From Lepas anatifera (lineage: Eukaryota; Arthropoda; Thecostraca; Lepadidae), in NCBI GenBank assembly GCA_034440635.1, contig JAOTON010002088.1, positions 124,001 to 188,000 of the forward strand: DNA of 64,000 nt. The letters run 5' to 3'. Positions 59,823 through 64,000 of the stretch are shown here, piece after piece; within the stretch, counting starts at the first letter, position 1; each line of letters opens with the position of its first letter. The notes beneath the pieces were generated by a model, which worked only from the letters and a program-made list of their open reading frames with translations, ran no database searches and was not told the DNA's origin. The position numbers and the translations under genes were made by a program.

Positions 59823-62800
59823 ATGACGGGCGTTCGGCGGCCAACAATGGCACTCTGCCTGGTGGTGGCGGCCATCGCGATACCCAGCAGCGCACAAGGT
59901 GAGGCACCGCCGGCAATGCTGTCTGAAAACAGATACTGCCCCAGCGTCCTGATCGGGTCTAGACAGAGCCATCATATTCATATGAAGCCATCACAAACCT
60001 CTTTCAACGACCCAGCAGATTACCACGAATATAAAACACTACTATGGTTGAGGTGACCCAAAAGGCAGCCTTTGACCAAAAGGGTTATCTAACACTGAGA
60101 TCTGGTTCGTACACGACAGACCTACCGACGAAGGCCAGTCCCTACTTATATGTTTCCATGCATGTTAATCAAACTCACTGCAAATGTCGCTCGCCAGGTA
60201 GCCAAACTAGTTAAAACTAGTCTGTCACCATTGTCTGGAAGTTGTCAAATTTAAGCCAATATCCATAGTGAAGCCGTAACTACAGGTGCACGCGTGGCAT
60301 GAGACAGACGGAGGCAAGAGTGAAACAATATTTGTCGATATCAATATATTCTGTCTGATGAAAAAAGTTAAATAAACACGACTCAATCAAGTCAACTCAT
60401 AAAATGTTCATAAACGGTGGTCCAAAGAAAGCTTAGCAGTAGGCGACAGCTTCGTTTCGAGTGTCCAGCTTGAAAAGCTGGGGATGGCAGGAATCCGTTT
60501 TGGCCCAAGGGTTAAATTCCTTCTTTTCTTTCTGAAAGCATCGAATTACAGCTGCGATGGGACATTCTTACCTAAAGCTATAACCAAACTTCGGCAACCC
60601 CACCCGCTCGTGCTGCCACCTCCAACATGGCCATCCCAGTTCCGGGGCGGGTCCAGAGGTCACATTCTACGCATCAGGATGGCTATGTGGCGTTGCATTT
60701 CATCCGGGAATTTATAGGTTGGGATACTATTTTGTATGCCCAGTGAGAGTGATATTCTAGTAAGCGCAGTTAGTTATTTCACTTTGGGGGGGGGGCGCCA
60801 ACCATTTCGAACATATAGCACCCATGGCAGTTCTACAGGGTGTTTCAGAAAGAATGATATTTTTAAATGGTCAGTAAAGTACTAAAAATCCTTCAAATCC
60901 GTCCACAAAACACCCATTTTAATGGTAAATTGTAGGACATTTTTATATAAATATGTTTCATTTGCATCACATGTTTTCTTTCGTATTAAATGTACTCGGA
61001 AAATGGTGCAAAAACATAATATATGACCGCTTATATTTGAGAAAACGGAACTTGCAGCACTCTAAAAAGGCTTCAGCACACACAAATGGCACGTGAGCAT
61101 GCACATCAAGAGCAAAAGTCTCAGTAATATTACAAGTTAAAGTTTTTGGCTCAAGCTCCGTATGGCTCATCGGTTTACCTTCCATATGATTGACTGGATG
61201 CGGCGGACACAGCGCAAAAGACCCCACTGTTCACCGCAGAACAAGGGACATGGACCAATTGGGGACTGCTTGCTTGGACCCGAGCTTTCCTAAGCTTGAG
61301 AGGTGCTTTTTAGAATTAATTTCCAGAGGCAATGTGCATGTGGACTGAGACGTACCATAGTGACGATATCATGTTTTCAGTGCCATTGGCGTGATACTTA
61401 TCACGTGATACGCACGTGATTTCTACGAACATTTTCGATGAAGGCAAGATAGACAGTATTTTTCAAGTCATTTTTAAGACTACTTTTTACTAGCAAAAAT
61501 ATCAAAACAGCTATCAAAATAAGAATAATCGTAAATGTCCCAAAATCATCTTTCGATTGATATGTAAATCATACCACAGCAACCAATTTATAACCGCATT
61601 ATAATCATTCAAAATATCATTCCTTATGAAACACACTGTAGCAAGGGAACAGCAGTCTTCATCAGTTAGTCTTGTGAACACGGCAAGAAGGAATGATGTG
61701 ATCAACACCATATTATTACGGGTGAACAAAAAATAAGAGAACAATTGTTGTGGACTATGTTAGCCACCCTTTTCAATAGACAATTCTAGCATTAGAAAAT
61801 AAGATAATCTTTGATCAAGCCAATTTGAGGTGCATCATCTCGTAAAAAATCAAAAGTCGAGTCCACGGGAAGTATTCCGACGTGCCCGTTGGAACTGGCA
61901 ACTTGTACGTGCGTGTAGTAATTCAAGTCACCAATTTCTTTTTCCACTTGACATCTTGCTCCTTCTAAGAGAAGAAAACGAGAGACGCTCCCCTGAAGTT
62001 GGCCGAGTTTATTGGCCTGGTCAACGCCGCAACAATGTCTTCCCTCAAATATGTCTTTAAACTTACGACGGTGCGAACATTTTTGCAACAAAAGTCCCCT
62101 AATCATTTTCACAGCTCCACACCTTGTAAGTTGTGTACGTTGCGAGAAGTGAAGGGCAGTAGAAGCAGTTTCGTACTTATTACGGGCACTTGCTTATGGG
62201 CCTTCCTGCGCACTGGTGGATCCAAGGGGGGGCCAAAGGGGCCGTGACTCCCTCCAAAGCCTAACAGTATCTCCCCCCAAAGGAACAATTTTTACCCGTT
62301 TTTTTCTTTAAAATTCCATGTTTTCGCAATTTTTTCTCCATTTAGCCCCCAAACGTTGGTTTGGCTCCCTCCAAAAAAGTTGCTCCTGGATCCGTCAGCG
62401 TTCCTGCGTTTAAACCTTGGCATTTGAACCTTGGCCGATAATCGTCAAACTCTCAGTCACCATTTCAGCCGTTTGAGGGTAACTCCTCTGAACTTCGCCC
62501 TGGGTATGAGGACGGTACTGACTCCAGTCTCCGGCCCGGCAGACGCCTGTCCGGTGAACGGACGCTCCACCCTGTGCGGTATCCAGCAGCGGCTCTGCGA
62601 CCAGTCCGGCGGCGGCTTCCCGCAGCCTTGCACGCCGCCGCAGCAGTGCTGCGACTTCGGCTGTGTGGATCCGGTGTTCGCCGGTGTGTGCGGGCGGCTG
62701 TCCGGCCGGCCAGCAGTGCATCGCCACCGGCGGCTCGGCTCAGTGCCAGCCGCGGCCTGTCACCTGCCGTGACACCGGCTGTCCGCCGGGCCACAGCTGT

Positions 62801-62890
62801 CAGAAGGGCCCCGACGGCCCGCTCTGCCGCAGCAACCAGCTGCCCAGCTGCAGAACGGCCAAGTGCCGGCCCGGCCAGCTCTGCCGGCTG
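59823..62890 (+). CDS. Secreted cysteine-rich protein, two recognised exons, frameshifted
   Basis: Exon 1 (59823-59898) starts with ATG and encodes a signal peptide, MTGVRRPTMALCLVVAAIAI then PSSAQ, ending in phase 1 before GTGAGG. Exon 2 (acceptor CCGGCCCGGCAG, starts 62543) joins in phase and reads DACPVNGRSTLCGIQQRLC, then a PPQQCCDFGCVDP block, a WAP-like eight-cysteine pattern. Near 62680 the cysteine pattern changes frame by one base. In the new frame come three short units, GGCPAGQQC, CRDTGCPPGHSCQKG and CRTAKCRPGQLC, resembling follistatin N-terminal (FOLN) modules, up to a donor CTG|GTGAGG at 62890. The frame break means either a pseudogene or a one-base error in the sequence. The protein would be extracellular; function unknown. 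Confidence 0.6.
60057..62213. other. Intron of the cysteine-rich gene
   Basis: About 2.6 kb between its signal and cysteine-rich exons. A G-run sits at 60785. No gene recognised. Confidence 0.4.
62214..62398. repeat. GC-rich short repeat with GGATCC ends
   Basis: Bounded by CTGGTGGATCC and GGATCCGTCAG as imperfect inverted ends. Resembles the 'gatccgcc' hAT-like repeats elsewhere, but I see no clear target duplication. Confidence 0.35.
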
Positions 62891-63721
62891 GTGAGGAGGC
62901 TAAGACATGCTCCACCGTCGAGAACCTCTCACCTGGGTCTGGCTTTCGCACGAAGAGATGGCTTGGAGCCCCACTGCTACTTCATTCCCGCATAAACGGC
63001 GGCCAGTTTTCACTGAAGGAGAATAGCGGCAGACTGACCCCTGAGAACCGAAACGGTAATCCGTAAGTCCTGAGCTCGAGGGGAGGCGGGCTGTGGCGTC
63101 CCGGCTTGTCTCCAGCCTTAGAAAACGCAGTGACGATTCAGCGACCGGACCAGAGTTAGAGCCATTGGGTGAAGGAAAATACACGCACAGTGCTGCCGGA
63201 ATTCATATGCCCTGCACTCAAACAGCCTCTGGATATTGATCCCGTGGAATACAGCACTGACCATTCACATTATATAATGAGCGTCCTCTGCTGTGGTTGC
63301 GTGCTGCTGCGCTTCAGTGATGTCTGGTCATGGCACTTGGGCTCACTGCCCTTTGCAATGTAATACAGATGATGGTGAAGTACTCGTTTCCAGTAACAAA
63401 ACGCACCTTAAACCGCATAAATTTCCAGACGGGAGTGAATAAAACTAACATCAACGACAATGCACGATCACTGTAAAAAACGGCTACAAAAACACCGATT
63501 TACCGATTGACCTCGCCTCGCTAGTGCAGCAGAACCTGGAAACTGGTCTTTCCCGGACCCGACCAGCGCGCTAGGGGATAGAGGCCCGCTTCCTCTTCCC
63601 TAGCCATGCCACGCCTGTAAACTGACGTCACCGACCGTCCGCAACGTTGTGACAGATGACAGACAGTCACATATCGAAACAGGGACGAATCAGGGCCTCA
63701 GTTCAGCGGAAGGCAGCAGCC
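62891..63721. other. Spacer between paralogous cysteine-rich genes
   Basis: No further exon of the first gene is recognised. Possible promoter of the next copy lies just before 63722. Confidence 0.35.
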
Positions 63722-63797
63722 ATGGCGAACGCACGCTGGGCAGTAGTGGCACTTGTCTTTGGGTCGGCGAGCATCGCGACGCCCGGCACCGCACGAG
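63722..63797 (+). CDS. Signal-peptide exon of a second cysteine-rich paralog
   Basis: Exon of 76 bp, the same length and phase as 59823-59898, encoding MANARWAVVALVFGSASIAT then PGTAR and ending AG|GTGAGC. The two leader exons share layout (short basic N-region, VALV/VVAA core, Pro before the cleavage region) and a similar 'cagccATG' context. Downstream exons lie beyond the window, so the domain content is inferred from the neighbour only. Confidence 0.6.
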
Positions 63798-64000
63798 GTG
63801 AGCACGATACATACACGGCAAGTCATTTCGACTGATCACTTCAGACGGTCATCCGGAGACATACAGGCCGAACAAGACAAATATCCATTTCAATTGTTGA
63901 CATCATTCTGTTTCTGTTCTTAGTGCAAATAGAATACAGAACAATAAAGTGAGTAGAATAAATGTAGTCAGTGAACCGAGACACCTGCCAAATACGAGGA

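Overview
This is animal nuclear DNA: split protein-coding genes with GT-AG introns lie in a large excess of transposons, MITEs and minisatellites. The TTAGG arrays (arthropod telomere motif) and the element types suggest an arthropod, perhaps a crustacean; I cannot name the species. Most long open frames in the window are antisense shadows or repeats. Real coding sequence was recognised exon by exon from conserved protein motifs and checked by splice phase.

Layout. Bases 1-9.4 kb: TTAA-flanked elements, a 5'-truncated LINE, local duplications and a degenerate minisatellite. 9447-13419 (minus): COQ5, the ubiquinone-biosynthesis C-methyltransferase, in seven recognised exons with one GC-AG intron. 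15496-15971 (minus): one isolated exon of a SMARCAL1-type annealing helicase, fused at its edge to a truncated MITE. 16-27 kb: a transposon field with a foldback Mutator-like element carrying TTAGG arrays in both arms (9-bp target duplication), three near-full-length hAT-like MITEs with 8-bp target duplications, GC-rich repeats and a decayed LINE. 28532-35245 (plus): complete RER1, the Golgi/ER retrieval receptor, in five exons; intron 2 holds a large inverted Penelope-like element. 35.2-38.6 kb: mostly unexplained, with a possible unidentified two-exon fragment on the minus strand. 38612-55980 (minus): the last nine recognised exons (about 469 codons) of MIOS, a GATOR2 subunit in amino-acid signalling to TORC1. 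59.8-64 kb (plus): the start of a small family of secreted cysteine-rich proteins, with two paralogous 76-bp signal-peptide exons.

The most striking feature is in MIOS. Four of its introns hold minisatellites that abut an exon, and in each the repeat unit resembles that exon-intron junction. Two arrays multiply the 5' splice site (about 74 units of 34 bp; about 15 units of 31-32 bp). Two multiply the 3' splice site (about 25 units of 31 bp; and a 48-to-31-bp array whose exon-proximal units still carry the acceptor and exon head). A fifth intron has a three-copy repeat just inside its donor. The gene therefore carries on the order of a hundred decoy splice sites made from its own junctions.

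The genes are unrelated housekeeping loci (ubiquinone synthesis, fork repair, Golgi retrieval, TORC1 signalling) plus a secreted-protein cluster; no operon-like logic is expected or seen.
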